Assembly (NCBI GenBank): GCA_026126165.1
Contig: JAHCJR010000027.1
Span: forward strand, 1-36,432
DNA length: 36,432 nucleotides
Reading direction: 5' to 3'
Source: Alphaproteobacteria bacterium
Lineage (GTDB): Bacteria > Pseudomonadota > Alphaproteobacteria > Ferrovibrionales > Ferrovibrionaceae
The position numbers were made by a program, and so were the translations under genes. Within the stretch, counting starts at the first letter, position 1. The number at the start of each line of letters is the position of its first letter. The notes beneath the pieces were generated by a model. That model did no database searches, was not told the DNA's origin, and saw only the letters and a program-made list of their open reading frames with translations. Shown piece by piece: positions 18,655-27,731 of the stretch.

Positions 18655-19082
18655 GGTATCGGGACGCCCTGGCCTGACCGGCTGCAAGCCGGCCCCCCGG
18701 GGACCGCCCGGCCCGATGGGCGCGACCGGAACCCCGGGGCCAGGCCCGGCCCGGGCGTTGCCCGGCCCGGACAATGCCCAGTCTGTGCGGCGTCCTGCGA
18801 AGGGGCTTTGCGCCGTTCCGGCACCCCATTGCTTGGGAGACTGTCCCGCGTGCGTATGAAGAGAACGTAACGGGAACATGGGTTATGTTCAAGCTAATTC
18901 TAACTCTCGATGCCTGGCGGCGTTAGTCGGGCAAATGTGACTTGATGTGCCGGGGATGACCGCCAGGATCGGAGGTCAGCGGTTGGGAGAGCTGCCGGCG
19001 CAGTTCGTTGGGGCATCTTGCTTCACCCGGCCGCGCTTGTTTTGATGCGAAAAACGACTATAAGTAGTAATGCATCGAAGAT
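18655..19082. other. Gene-free spacer after dnaE
   Basis: 428 bases without a supportable gene. The first 130 bases are extremely G+C-rich and fold readily, for example CCGGGC-GTT-GCCCGG around 18757-18772, possibly the end of the dnaE transcript, though no T run follows. Around 18874-18890 is the palindrome GAACAT-N5-ATGTTC. From about 18840 the base composition falls noticeably compared with the flanking core genes. The last 50 bases carry a promoter for the decayed DUF3800 gene. Confidence 0.5.
19037..19064 (+). promoter_or_regulatory. Sigma-70-type promoter upstream of the DUF3800 pseudogene
   Basis: TTGTTT at 19037-19042, a 16-base spacer, and TATAAG at 19059-19064, ending 18 bases before the first codon of the decayed gene. 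It looks intact, so the remnant may still be transcribed. Confidence 0.5.
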
Positions 19083-19560
19083 ATGTATCTTCTGTATTTG
19101 GACGACTCGGGTTCGGCCAGCAACCGCTCCGACCGGCATGTGATCCTGGCAGGAATTGCCGTTTTTAAACGTCTTCCATTCTGGTTCTCCCGAGAACTCG
19201 ACCGAAAAGCTGACACGATTTGGCCGCAGGGTGGCTCGTCCCTCGAATTTCGTGGTTCGGACATGTTTGCCGGCCGAAAGCAGTGGCGGGCGATTCCCCG
19301 TCCCGTCCGGCAGGAGCGGGCACCGATGGGGCAAGTTGTACAAAATTGGGGAGGTCCCTCTATTTGTAAGTTCCCGCGCGACGCGAATGATCCAGATCGC
19401 GGACATGATCGCTTATGCCCTGCGGCGCTACTACGAGAACGGTGAAGCGTGATACCTCGACCGGATTGCACATCTCTTCGATGGCGAAGGCGGCGCGCGC
19501 CATGGCCTGGTGCATTTCAGGCCAACCGGGACGCCCTGTAACTGTCTTGCCTGCCGGTGA
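19083..19560 (+). pseudogene. DUF3800 domain protein, decayed remnant
   Basis: The N-terminus MYLLYLDDSGSASNRSDRHV and LEFRGSDMFAGRKQWRAI, in the frame starting at 19083, is the canonical DUF3800 opening (acidic YLDDSG, then the EF-H/G-S--F motif). The family's C-terminal part appears in a different frame from about 19320: HRWGKLYKIGEVPLFVSSRA, IQIADMIAYALRRYYENGEA. That frame meets a TGA at 19450-19452 and then continues, still in the same frame, as YLDRIAHLFDGEGGARHGLV and the terminal CNCLAC motif, stopping at 19558-19560. An internal stretch of roughly 100 codons is missing. So there is a deletion with frame change plus a nonsense codon. DUF3800 proteins are often linked to mobile or defence loci, but their role is not settled. 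Confidence 0.85.
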
Positions 19561-19578
19561 TTGCCGAAAGGCCAGTAA

Positions 19579-20244
19579 TTATTGCAGCCGTCCACGGCTG
19601 TCGTTCATGCAGAAATGCAGACTGGTCCTGGATCCGGCGATGCGCAGCAGGCGCGACTCGCCGACTGTCCGGCCGAAGCGATAGCGGATGGTCTCGCCGC
19701 CTTCCGTATCGTTCCAGGTGATCTCGACGCGCGAGGATCCATGGGTCTTGTCGCAACACTCATCCGAGGTGCATTCCCCGCGCGCGGCATCGGCAGTCGC
19801 CTGGTTGCGGAAGCATTGATGCAGGGCTCGCGGCACCTCCGCACGCACCGTTCCTCCATCGAGGATGCGTACCCGCGCGTAGTCCTCGTCGATCGCAACC
19901 AGCCGCACCCTGGCGAAACGCTCGGCCAGCAGCGCGGTCAGCCGCGCATGATCCTCCTCGCGCCGGATCAGCTCCGCCAGTTCCCGGCCGGTCATGGCGA
20001 AAGTCACGAGATAACCGCGACGCGGGCTGCCGGTGAAGAGATTGGCGGCGAAGCGCTGGCCATAGCCGATCTCGTTGCTGCCGCAGGCGGCGAAACCCTG
20101 CGCCTCACAGCCCGGGCAATGCTCGCCCAGCGTCTGCAGCACACGCCATCCCTCGGCCGGCAAGGGGAGGGACTGCGCCTGAGCGGTGCATGACCAGGCG
20201 GCAAGCAGACCTAGGAGGAGCGTGGGCCCTGCGACCGCTCTCAT
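19579..20244 (-). CDS. Exported cysteine-rich hypothetical protein
   Basis: 221 residues. Residues 1-24 form a signal peptide (LLLGLLAAWSC then TAQAQS), with likely cleavage after AQA. The mature part has eight cysteines (CPGC at 43-46, C54, one in ALHQCF, one in GEC, two adjacent in DECC, one in HFC), suggesting disulfide bonds in the periplasm. I do not recognise a domain. There are no transmembrane segments after the signal. The coding strand faces the DUF3800 remnant, whose last base is 18 bases from this stop. The 93-base gap to the divergent CMD gene would contain its promoter; I could not identify one confidently. Confidence 0.72.
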   Translation of the reverse strand: MRAVAGPTLLLGLLAAWSCTAQAQSLPLPAEGWRVLQTLGEHCPGCEAQGFAACGSNEIGYGQRFAANLFTGSPRRGYLVTFAMTGRELAELIRREEDHARLTALLAERFARVRLVAIDEDYARVRILDGGTVRAEVPRALHQCFRNQATADAARGECTSDECCDKTHGSSRVEITWNDTEGGETIRYRFGRTVGESRLLRIAGSRTSLHFCMNDSRGRLQ

Positions 20245-20337
20245 GCCGCATAGCTAGACGACGATTCCCTTGGGCGTAAAGCGGCTTTTCGCGCATGCTG
20301 ATGCGCGCCTGCGGGGCTGCCAGGGGGAAACGGGCCG

Positions 20338-20904
20338 ATGACGAGATTACATTATGCCGATCCGGCGGCGATGGACGAGGAGACAAGGGCTCTCCATGCC
20401 AGGCTCGCGCCGCTCAACATCTTCCGGGTCATGGCCCATTCCGGCCCGGCGCTGCGCGGCTTCCTCACGCTCGGCAATGCCCTGCTCTACAAGGGGCGTC
20501 TCGATCCCATCCTGCGCGAGATGGCGATCGTGCGCACCGGCCTGCTGTGCGGTTCCCGTTACGAGGTGCATCAGCACGAGAAGATCAGCCTCGATCTCGG
20601 CATGGCGCCGGAGAAACTGGCGGCGCTCCGCGAGGGGCCGGAGGCGCCGGTCTTCACCGAACTCGAGCGGCTGGTGCTGCGCTTCACCGACGAGGTGACG
20701 AGGGACGTCAAGGCGAGCGAGGCGACCTTCCGGGCGCTCGCCGAACGGCTCGGGCCGGCGGAGATGGTGGAGCTGACGCTCACCGTCGGTTATTACGGTC
20801 TCGTCTCGCGCTTTCTCGAGACGATGGAAATCGAGATCGAGGAGGGACTGGCCGGGCCGCCGATGAAGCTGCCGCGCCGGCCGGTTCAGGATCCGAAGAG
20901 ATAG
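20338..20904 (+). CDS. Carboxymuconolactone decarboxylase (AhpD-like) family protein
   Basis: 188 residues, all helical in character. The central segment (LDPILREMAIVRTGLLCGSRYEVHQH, read as two pieces) followed by EKISLDLGM is the CMD-family core, with the E-V-H-x-H pattern. The CxxC peroxidatic pair of AhpD is absent, only one cysteine being present, so an alkylhydroperoxidase role is not supported. A C-terminal second helical repeat (LTVGYYGLVSRFLETMEIE) is usual for this group. The substrate is unknown. The ATG at 20338 has a weak GGGGAAACGGGCC ribosome site. Its 3' end overlaps the convergent pentapeptide gene by 19 bases. Confidence 0.85.
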   Translation: MTRLHYADPAAMDEETRALHARLAPLNIFRVMAHSGPALRGFLTLGNALLYKGRLDPILREMAIVRTGLLCGSRYEVHQHEKISLDLGMAPEKLAALREGPEAPVFTELERLVLRFTDEVTRDVKASEATFRALAERLGPAEMVELTLTVGYYGLVSRFLETMEIEIEEGLAGPPMKLPRRPVQDPKR

Positions 20905-21503
20905 CGCCAGATGCGCGCCAGCGGGTTCGGTTCCTCGTCGGGCGGCGCGATCCGGCGCTCGGGCTGCCAGGTCGGTTGCGCCGCCAGCGCCTCGCTCAGG
21001 CCACGGGCGCCGGAGAAGTTCGTGCGGCCGAGGACCGCCTCCTCAAGGCGGGCATTGGAGAGATCGGCACCCTGGAAGTCGGCGCCGTAGAGATGGGCGT
21101 AACGCAGGTCCGCTTCCCTGAGATCGGCGCGCCGCAGGTCGGCCTGGCCGAGATCCGCCCCCTTGAGCCGCGATTCCTTGAGCCGTGCGCCGGCCAGCAC
21201 CGCCTGGGCAAGCCGGGCGCGCCGCAGATCCGTCTGGCGCAGGTCGGCGCCGCTCAGATTGGCACCGGTCAGATCCGCTTCCTTGAGTTTCAGGCCCTTG
21301 AGCTTCGCCCCGGACAGATCGCAACCCTGGCAGGCGCCGGTTTCGATGAGCTGCCGCACATGGTCGGAATTGGCCGCAGCCGCAGGTCCGGCGAGGCCGA
21401 TGGCCAGAGCCGCCAGCCCAGCCAGGGCCGGAAAAGGGATCCTGCGCGCACGCCGAAAATCCATCCTGGGATTGGAGATAACGTCCTGTGAAAGCCCGGT
21501 CAT
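20886..21503 (-). CDS. Exported pentapeptide-repeat protein
   Basis: 205 residues. A basic start and hydrophobic stretch ([20 protein letters not shown], about 22-41) ending AAAA-NS suggest export. Residues about 61-165 are some 21 tandem A(D/N)LxX pentapeptides ([15 protein letters not shown] and so on), which form a right-handed quadrilateral beta-helix. The Cys pair in ACQGCDLSG just before the repeats is typical of this exported subgroup. A C-terminal tail ends [10 protein letters not shown]. The start at 21503 is chosen because GGGAAGTGAG lies directly upstream; the internal ATG at 21464 would give a shorter signal peptide. Function unknown; DNA-mimic action as in Qnr/MfpA is unlikely for an exported protein. 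Confidence 0.85.
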   Translation of the reverse strand: MTGLSQDVISNPRMDFRRARRIPFPALAGLAALAIGLAGPAAAANSDHVRQLIETGACQGCDLSGAKLKGLKLKEADLTGANLSGADLRQTDLRRARLAQAVLAGARLKESRLKGADLGQADLRRADLREADLRYAHLYGADFQGADLSNARLEEAVLGRTNFSGARGLSEALAAQPTWQPERRIAPPDEEPNPLARIWRYLFGS

Positions 21504-21546
21504 CTCACTTCCCTGCGAGGCATTCCCCGGAAATCGGGCAATTTTC

Positions 21547-21575
21547 TTGCCTTCGGCGCAGTGTGGGGCTATAAG
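21547..21575 (+). promoter_or_regulatory. Sigma-70-type promoter of the rpsB operon
   Basis: TTGCCT at 21547-21552, a 17-base spacer, TATAAG at 21570-21575. Transcription would start at about 21582, giving a leader of about 120 bases before rpsB. It is the only good promoter between the divergent pentapeptide gene and rpsB, and probably drives much of the 15-gene cluster that follows. Confidence 0.68.
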
Positions 21576-21581
21576 GCCGGC

Positions 21582-21702
21582 CGTTCAACCCTCACGCAGG
21601 CCCGCGGAGGCGGGACAGAAAGCCCCGTCCTTCGATCCGGTGCCGGGTGGTTACCCGGTCACTGCCTGCGGCGGCCCAACCGGAAAAAGGAGTATCGAAG
21701 CC
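21582..21702 (+). promoter_or_regulatory. Structured rpsB 5' leader, candidate S2 autoregulatory element
   Basis: The leader can fold into a closed multibranch structure. An outer helix pairs CGCAGG (21595-21600) with CCTGCG (21665-21670). Inside are CCCGC-GGAG-GCGGG (21601-21614) and CCGGGT-GGTT-ACCCGG (21643-21658), the latter extended by GTG/CAC. The ribosome site AAAAAGGAG follows at about 21684-21692 outside the fold. Ribosomal protein S2 represses its own rpsB-tsf mRNA in other proteobacteria, so a protein-binding leader is plausible; that role is inferred. Confidence 0.5.
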
Positions 21703-22497
21703 ATGGCGCTTCCCACCTTCTCTATGCGTCAGTTGATCGAGGCCGGCGTGCATTTCGGCCATGCGCCGCACCGCTGGAACCCGAAGATGAAGCCGTTCCT
21801 CTTCGGGGTGCGCAACAATGTTCACATCATCGACCTGCAGCAGACCGTGCCGATGCTCCATCGCGCGCTGGAAGCGATCCGCGAGCGGGTTGCGGCTGGC
21901 GGACGGGTGCTCTTCGTCGGCACCAAGCACCAGGCGTCCGAGCCGGTGGCCGAGGCGGCCAAGCGCTGCGGGCAGTATTTCGTCAATCACCGCTGGCTTG
22001 GCGGAATGCTGACCAACTGGAAAACCATCTCCTACTCGATCAAGCGGCTGCGCACGCTGGAAGAACAGCTCGCCGATGCCGAGGTCATGCAGGGGCTGAC
22101 CAAGAAGGAAGTGCTCAGGCTGACCCGCGAGCGCGACAAGCTGGAGCGGGCGCTGGGCGGCATCAAGGAAATGGGCGGCCTGCCCGACATCCTGGTGGTG
22201 ATCGACACCAACAAGGAAGACATCGCCGTCATGGAGGCCCGCAAACTCGGTATTCCGGTGGTGGCGGTTCTCGATTCCAACTCCGATCCCGACGGCATCG
22301 CCTTCCCCGTACCGGGCAACGACGATGCGCTGCGTGCCATCAACTTCTATTGCGAAGTCTTTTCCCAGGCGGTGCTGGACGGCATCCAGGAGGAATTGAG
22401 CGCGAGCGGTGCCGATATCGGCGAGGTGGCGGAGCTGCCGGCGGAGATCGTTCCCGCGCCGGAAGCCGCGCCCGAGGCGCCGGAAGCCCAGGCCTGA
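21703..22497 (+). CDS. rpsB: 30S ribosomal protein S2
   Basis: 264 residues. Starts [20 protein letters not shown], followed by family motifs [45 protein letters not shown] and [20 protein letters not shown], with [16 protein letters not shown]. The C-terminal tail is a short Ala/Pro/Glu-rich extension. The ATG at 21703 has AAGGAG about ten bases upstream. First gene of the rpsB-tsf-pyrH-frr-uppS-cdsA-dxr-rseP-bamA-lpx cluster. S2 binds the 30S subunit last with S1. Confidence 0.97.
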   Translation: MALPTFSMRQLIEAGVHFGHAPHRWNPKMKPFLFGVRNNVHIIDLQQTVPMLHRALEAIRERVAAGGRVLFVGTKHQASEPVAEAAKRCGQYFVNHRWLGGMLTNWKTISYSIKRLRTLEEQLADAEVMQGLTKKEVLRLTRERDKLERALGGIKEMGGLPDILVVIDTNKEDIAVMEARKLGIPVVAVLDSNSDPDGIAFPVPGNDDALRAINFYCEVFSQAVLDGIQEELSASGADIGEVAELPAEIVPAPEAAPEAPEAQA

Positions 22498-22509
22498 CCC
22501 GCCGCGCCG

Positions 22510-22545
22510 CGCCCTGCCGGTCGGCCGTTCCGGCCGGGCAGGGCG
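22510..22545 (+). repeat. Stable hairpin between rpsB and tsf
   Basis: CGCCCTGCC at 22510-22518 pairs perfectly with GGCAGGGCG at 22537-22545, with additional G+C pairing inside (GGCCG with CGGCC). No T run follows, so it is not a simple terminator; it could stabilise or process the mRNA or attenuate tsf expression. It is followed by the tandem nine-base repeat TTCGTACTG at 22568-22576 and 22577-22585. Confidence 0.55.
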
Positions 22546-22602
22546 TGCCGCTTCGACCGCATTTCCATTCGTACTGTTCGTACTGCACGAAAGGCAATCT
22601 CC

Positions 22603-23526
22603 ATGGCTGAAATCAGCGCGACCCTCGTCAAGGACCTGCGCGCCAAGACCGGCGCCGGCATGATGGACTGCAAGAAGGCACTGGCGGAGACCGCGGGCGA
22701 TCTGGAAGCCGCGATCGACTGGCTGCGCACCAAGGGACTGGCGACCGCCGCGAAGAAGGCGGGGCGTGTCGCCGCCGAGGGCCTGGTTGCGGTCGCCGTG
22801 GAGGGAAGCGCCGGCGCCGTCGTCGAGCTTAACTCCGAGACGGACTTCGTCGCCCGCAACCAGCAGTTCCAGGACATGGTGCGCAGCATCGCCGAGACCG
22901 CCGTCAAGGTGGGCGGCGAAGTGGCGGCCCTTGCCGCCGCGCCGTTCCCGGGCAGCGGGCGCACGGTGCAGGAGGAGATCACCAACGCCATTGCCACCAT
23001 CGGCGAGAACATGAACCTGCGCCGCGCCGCGCGGCTATCCGTCGGCCAGGGCGTGGTGACCGGCTACATGCACAATTCGGTCGCGCCGGGCCTTGGCAAG
23101 ATCGGCGTGCTGGTGGCGCTCGAATCCGCCGGCAAGCGGGAGGCGCTCGAGGCCTTCGGCAAGCAGCTTGCCATGCATATCGCCGCCACCAATCCGCAGT
23201 CGCTCGACGTGGCGAGCCTCGATCCGGCGGCGATCGAGCGCGAGCGCGCGGTGCTTTCCGAGCAGGCGCGCGAGTCCGGCAAGCCGGCCGAGATCATCGC
23301 CAAGATGGTCGAGGGCCGGCTGCGCAAGTTCTATCAGGACGTGGTCCTGCTCGAGCAGACCTTCGTCATCGACGGCGAGACGCGGGTGGCCAAGGCGGTC
23401 GAGAACGCCGCCAGGGAGGCCGGCGCGCCGGTCAAGGTGACGGGTTTCGTGCGCTTCCAGCTTGGCGAGGGCATCGAGAAGGCGAGCGACGACTTCGCCT
23501 CCGAAGTGGCCAAGATCGCCGGCTAA
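22603..23526 (+). CDS. tsf: Elongation factor Ts
   Basis: 307 residues; nucleotide exchange factor that recycles EF-Tu. The N-terminal UBA-like domain [20 protein letters not shown] is followed by [10 protein letters not shown]. The EF-Tu contact motif [12 protein letters not shown] lies at about residues 75-86. Two core domains follow, with NFV-type helix IAATNPQ and the C-terminal module ending [12 protein letters not shown]. Separated from rpsB by 105 bases. Ribosome site is an AAAGG six to nine bases before the ATG. Confidence 0.97.
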   Translation: MAEISATLVKDLRAKTGAGMMDCKKALAETAGDLEAAIDWLRTKGLATAAKKAGRVAAEGLVAVAVEGSAGAVVELNSETDFVARNQQFQDMVRSIAETAVKVGGEVAALAAAPFPGSGRTVQEEITNAIATIGENMNLRRAARLSVGQGVVTGYMHNSVAPGLGKIGVLVALESAGKREALEAFGKQLAMHIAATNPQSLDVASLDPAAIERERAVLSEQARESGKPAEIIAKMVEGRLRKFYQDVVLLEQTFVIDGETRVAKAVENAAREAGAPVKVTGFVRFQLGEGIEKASDDFASEVAKIAG

Positions 23527-23560
23527 GGCATTGTTCCGCCGGCCGGACCGGGCGGGCGCT

Positions 23561-23588
23561 TTGCCCGGCCGGTCGGCCGTGCTATATG
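23561..23588 (+). promoter_or_regulatory. Possible internal promoter before pyrH
   Basis: TTGCCC at 23561-23566, a 16-base spacer, TATATG at 23583-23588, placed 58 bases before the pyrH start. The -35 box also forms part of a G+C-rich hairpin (CCGGGC/GCCCGG, about 23548-23569). The pair of boxes may give extra transcription of pyrH-frr and beyond. Confidence 0.4.
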
Positions 23589-23645
23589 CACCACACGCCG
23601 CGCCGCCGCGCCCGCACCGGCACGGCTGTCCGAACGGGAGCAAGC

Positions 23646-24374
23646 ATGCCGAGACGGCCCAGCATGAAGTACCGCCGTGTCCTCCTCAAAGTGTCCGGCG
23701 AGGCTTTGATGGGCGAGACCGACTATGGCATCGACTTCAATACCGTCGACCGGATCGCGAGCGAGGTGGCCGAGGTCCAGCGGCTCGGCGTGCAGGTGGC
23801 GCTGGTCGTCGGCGGCGGCAACATCTTTCGCGGCGTTTCGGGTGCCACGCGCGGCATGGCCCGCGCCTCGGCCGATTACATGGGCATGCTGGCCACGGTG
23901 ATCAACGCGCTGGCGGTGCAGCATGCGCTGGAGCAGAAGGGTGTCGAGACGCGGGTGCAGTCCGCCATTCCGATGTCGAGCGTCTGCGAGCCCTATATTC
24001 GAAGGCGCGCCATCCGCCATCTGGAGAAGGGGCGCGTGGTGATCTTCGCCGCCGGCACGGGGAATCCATTCTTCACCACCGATACGACGGCGGCGTTGCG
24101 CGCGGCAGAAATGGGGTGTGACGCACTGCTCAAGGGCACGCAGGTGGATGGCGTCTATTCGGCCGATCCGAAGAAGGACAAGGCGGCCAGGCGTTTCGAC
24201 CGCCTGTCCTACATGGACGTCCTTTCCAACGACCTGCAGGTGATGGACGCCGCGGCGATCTCGCTGGCCCGCGAGAACAAGATTCCGATCCTGGTCTTTT
24301 CCCTGCAAGCCGAGCGCGGGTTCGCGAAGGTACTCGCGGGGGAGGGGCGCTTCACCATCATCATCGACGATTGA
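23646..24374 (+). CDS. pyrH: UMP kinase
   Basis: 242 residues from the ATG at 23646. The frame is open from an ATG at 23586, but that one falls in a probable -10 box and adds a foreign Arg-rich tail; at 23646 a GGGAG ribosome site is correctly spaced. PyrH phosphorylates UMP to UDP for nucleic acid and envelope precursor synthesis and is a hexamer activated by GTP. Motifs: [57 protein letters not shown] (the conserved TGNPFFTTD segment) and [17 protein letters not shown]. The order tsf-pyrH-frr is near universal. Confidence 0.96.
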   Translation: MPRRPSMKYRRVLLKVSGEALMGETDYGIDFNTVDRIASEVAEVQRLGVQVALVVGGGNIFRGVSGATRGMARASADYMGMLATVINALAVQHALEQKGVETRVQSAIPMSSVCEPYIRRRAIRHLEKGRVVIFAAGTGNPFFTTDTTAALRAAEMGCDALLKGTQVDGVYSADPKKDKAARRFDRLSYMDVLSNDLQVMDAAAISLARENKIPILVFSLQAERGFAKVLAGEGRFTIIIDD

Positions 24375-24389
24375 ACGGGAGGTTGGCCC

Positions 24390-24953
24390 GTGTCGGACGC
24401 GGAATATGACATCGACGATATCGAGCGGCGGATGAACGGAGCCGTCGAGGCGCTCAGGCACGATTTCGTCGGCCTGCGCACGGGACGCGCCAATGCCGGG
24501 ATGCTGGAGCCCGTCGTCGTCAACGCCTATGGCGCGGACATGCCCCTCAACCAGGTGGCCACCATCAACGTGCCGGAGCCGCGCATGATCACGGTCCAGG
24601 TCTGGGACCGCGGCAACGTCCAGGCGGTGGAGAAGGCGATCCGCAGCGCGGGTCTCGGTCTCAATCCGTCGGTGGATGGCCAGCTCGTGCGCGTGCCGAT
24701 TCCCGAGCTCACGCAGCAGCGCCGCCAGGAACTGACCAAGGTCGCCTCGCAATATGCCGAGCATGCGCGGGTGGCGGTCCGCAACGTGCGTCGCGACGGC
24801 ATGGAGAAACTCAAGCGGCTGCAGCGCGATTCGCACATGAGCGAGGACGATCACGACATGTGGGCGGAGGAGACCCAGCGCCTGACCGATGAGGCGATCA
24901 AGAAGATCGACGAACTCCTGGCCCACAAGCAGAAGGACATCATGCAGGTCTGA
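24390..24953 (+). CDS. frr: Ribosome recycling factor
   Basis: 187 residues; splits post-termination ribosomes with EF-G. Starts at a GTG (24390) with GGGAGG seven bases upstream; the next in-frame ATG lies too far inside ([20 protein letters not shown]). Motifs: [35 protein letters not shown], and the helix with [16 protein letters not shown]. Length and domain layout are normal (E. coli 185). uppS begins two bases after the stop. Confidence 0.96.
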   Translation: MSDAEYDIDDIERRMNGAVEALRHDFVGLRTGRANAGMLEPVVVNAYGADMPLNQVATINVPEPRMITVQVWDRGNVQAVEKAIRSAGLGLNPSVDGQLVRVPIPELTQQRRQELTKVASQYAEHARVAVRNVRRDGMEKLKRLQRDSHMSEDDHDMWAEETQRLTDEAIKKIDELLAHKQKDIMQV

Positions 24954-24955
24954 CG

Positions 24956-25667
<712 letters not shown>

Positions 25668-25687
<20 letters not shown>

Positions 25688-26498
25688 AGCTGCCGCCGGA
25701 TCCTCGGGCCTCGGCGCGAGGTTTCTCTCGGCGCTGGTGCTGGTGCCGCTGGCGCTGGCCGCGGTGTGGCTCGGCGGCTGGGCACTGATCCTGCTCGTGC
25801 TCGCCGCCGGACTGCTGATGCTCGGCGAATGGCACCGCATGATCGGCGGCAGGCTGTTCGATTTCGTCCATCTGGCCGCCTCGCTCGCCGTGGTGCTGGC
25901 GATCCTGCTGGCCGGGCTGGGCCAGGTGGCACCGGCACTGCTGCTGCTCGTCGTCGCCCTGCCGGCGCTGGCCGCCATCGCCCATGGCCGGGACCAGAGC
26001 CGGGGCTGGGTGGCCTTCGGTGCGTTCTATATCGGGTTGCCGGCGGTGGCGCTCATCTGGCTGCGCGAGCATCATGTGGACGGGTTGCTGGTCGTCTGCT
26101 GGGTCTTTGGTGTCGTCTGGACGGCGGATAGCGGCGCCTATGCCGCCGGACGCATGATCGGTGGCCCGAAGCTCGCGCCCCGGCTTAGCCCGAACAAGAC
26201 CTGGAGTGGTCTGATCGGCGGTATTCTGGCGGCGGCCGTTTTCGGCGGTGCCGCTTCGTTCTGGTGGGGCGAGACGGCTGTCGTGGTTGCTGCGGCGGCG
26301 AGCGCGGTGCTGGCGCTGGCCGCTGAGATGGGGGACCTGGCGGAGTCGGCCATCAAGCGCCGCTTCGGGGTAAAGGATGCGAGCCGGCTGATTCCGGGCC
26401 ATGGCGGGGTGCTCGACCGGCTCGACAGCATGTTGTTTGCCGCCCCGGTGGCGGTCCTGTTATTGTCCCTCGTCCAGGGAGGCCAAGTTTGGCGGTAG
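25668..26498 (+). CDS. cdsA: Phosphatidate cytidylyltransferase
   Basis: 276 residues. Inner-membrane enzyme converting phosphatidic acid and CTP to CDP-diacylglycerol. About eight hydrophobic segments, then the signature [20 protein letters not shown] followed by [15 protein letters not shown], and [12 protein letters not shown] earlier; these contain the conserved Ser/Asp/Asp motif residues. The N-terminus ([20 protein letters not shown]) starts inside uppS; a start slightly downstream is possible but no better candidate has a ribosome site. The stop lies ten bases inside the dxr frame. Confidence 0.94.
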
Positions 26499-27676
26499 AC
26501 ATGATGAACGGCGGATTGGCGCCGCGCCGGGTGACGATCCTGGGCTCGACCGGTTCGGTCGGATGCAACACGGTCGATCTGATCGAGCGCGAGCCCGCGC
26601 GCTACCGCATCGTCGCACTGACCGCTTATCGCAATGTCCGGTTGCTGGCCGAACAGGCACGCAAGCTTCATGCGGAGTTGGCCGTGATCGGCGATGCCGC
26701 GCTCTATGACGAGCTGAAGGAGCTGCTGGCGGGGACCGGGGTCGAGGCGGCGGCGGGCCCCGAAGCGGTGATCGAAGCGGCCTCCCGCCCATCCGACTGG
26801 ATCATGGCGGCCATCGTCGGCGCCGCCGGGCTGGAGCCGACGCTTGCCGCGGTGCGGCGCGGCGCGGTGGTCGGGCTGGCGAACAAGGAGTGCCTCGTCT
26901 GTGCCGGCGAACTGCTGACCAGGGAAGTCGCCGCCCATGGGGCGCGACTTCTGCCCGTCGATTCCGAACATAATGCGATCTATCAGGTGTTCGATTTCGA
27001 CAAGCCGAAGTCGGTCGAGCGCATCATCCTGACGGCCTCCGGCGGCCCATTCCGCGGAATGGACATGGCGCAGATGGCGCATGTCACGCCCAAGCAGGCG
27101 ATCGCCCATCCGAACTGGGACATGGGAGCCAAGATTTCCGTCGATTCGGCGACCATGATGAACAAGGGCCTGGAAGTGATCGAGGCCTGGCACCTGTTCC
27201 CGCTGCAGGAGAGCCAGATCGAGGTGCTGATCCACCCGCAGTCGGTGATCCATAGCATGGTGGGCTATGTGGACGGTTCGGTTCTGGCCCAGCTCGGCTC
27301 GCCGGACATGCGCACGCCGATCGCCTATGCGCTTGGCTGGCCGGACCGGATCGCCGCCCCGGTGGCGCGCCTGGATCTCGCCAAGCTCGGCCAGCTCACC
27401 TTCGAAACCCCTGATTCACAAAGGTTTCCAGCCCTGCGGCTGGCCCGCCAAGCCTTGCAAAGTGGCGGTGCCGCCCCTACAATCCTCAACGCGGCCAACG
27501 AGGTCGCTGTCTACGCATTTCTAGAGGGGCGCATCGGTTTCCTGCAGATCGCTCGCACGGTGGAGGAGACGCTCGATCGCCTGTCCCAGCGCAGACTCGA
27601 GACGCTCGATTGCGTGCGCGCCGCGGATGCGGAAGCCAGAGCCTGCGCGGCGCGCTTGGTCGCTGCGGCGGCCTGA
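26489..27676 (+). CDS. dxr: 1-deoxy-D-xylulose-5-phosphate reductoisomerase
   Basis: 395 residues from a TTG at 26489. GGGAGG six bases upstream decides this start; ATGs at 26501 and 26504 lack a ribosome site at proper distance. The enzyme makes 2-C-methyl-D-erythritol 4-phosphate in the non-mevalonate isoprenoid route. Motifs: NADPH site [26 protein letters not shown], metal and substrate site [43 protein letters not shown] and [14 protein letters not shown]. The gene feeds uppS in the same operon. It overlaps the end of cdsA by ten bases. Confidence 0.95.
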   Translation: MAVDMMNGGLAPRRVTILGSTGSVGCNTVDLIEREPARYRIVALTAYRNVRLLAEQARKLHAELAVIGDAALYDELKELLAGTGVEAAAGPEAVIEAASRPSDWIMAAIVGAAGLEPTLAAVRRGAVVGLANKECLVCAGELLTREVAAHGARLLPVDSEHNAIYQVFDFDKPKSVERIILTASGGPFRGMDMAQMAHVTPKQAIAHPNWDMGAKISVDSATMMNKGLEVIEAWHLFPLQESQIEVLIHPQSVIHSMVGYVDGSVLAQLGSPDMRTPIAYALGWPDRIAAPVARLDLAKLGQLTFETPDSQRFPALRLARQALQSGGAAPTILNAANEVAVYAFLEGRIGFLQIARTVEETLDRLSQRRLETLDCVRAADAEARACAARLVAAAA

Positions 27677-27731
27677 GCGGACCGGATTGACGTGTGAGTG
27701 ATGTGACGTAACGGATGCAGGCGGTCCGCCC

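Noticed and set aside
18660-18859. Collagen-like Gly-X-Y stretch (GPPGPMGATGTPGPG) in a frame over the end of dnaE
   Set aside because: Short, arises from GGN-CCN-rich sequence, has no start or ribosome site of its own, and the frame mostly overlaps dnaE.
19579-20193. Plus-strand frame at 19582-20193
   Set aside because: Antisense to the signal-peptide-bearing minus-strand gene, which has the better start and export signal.
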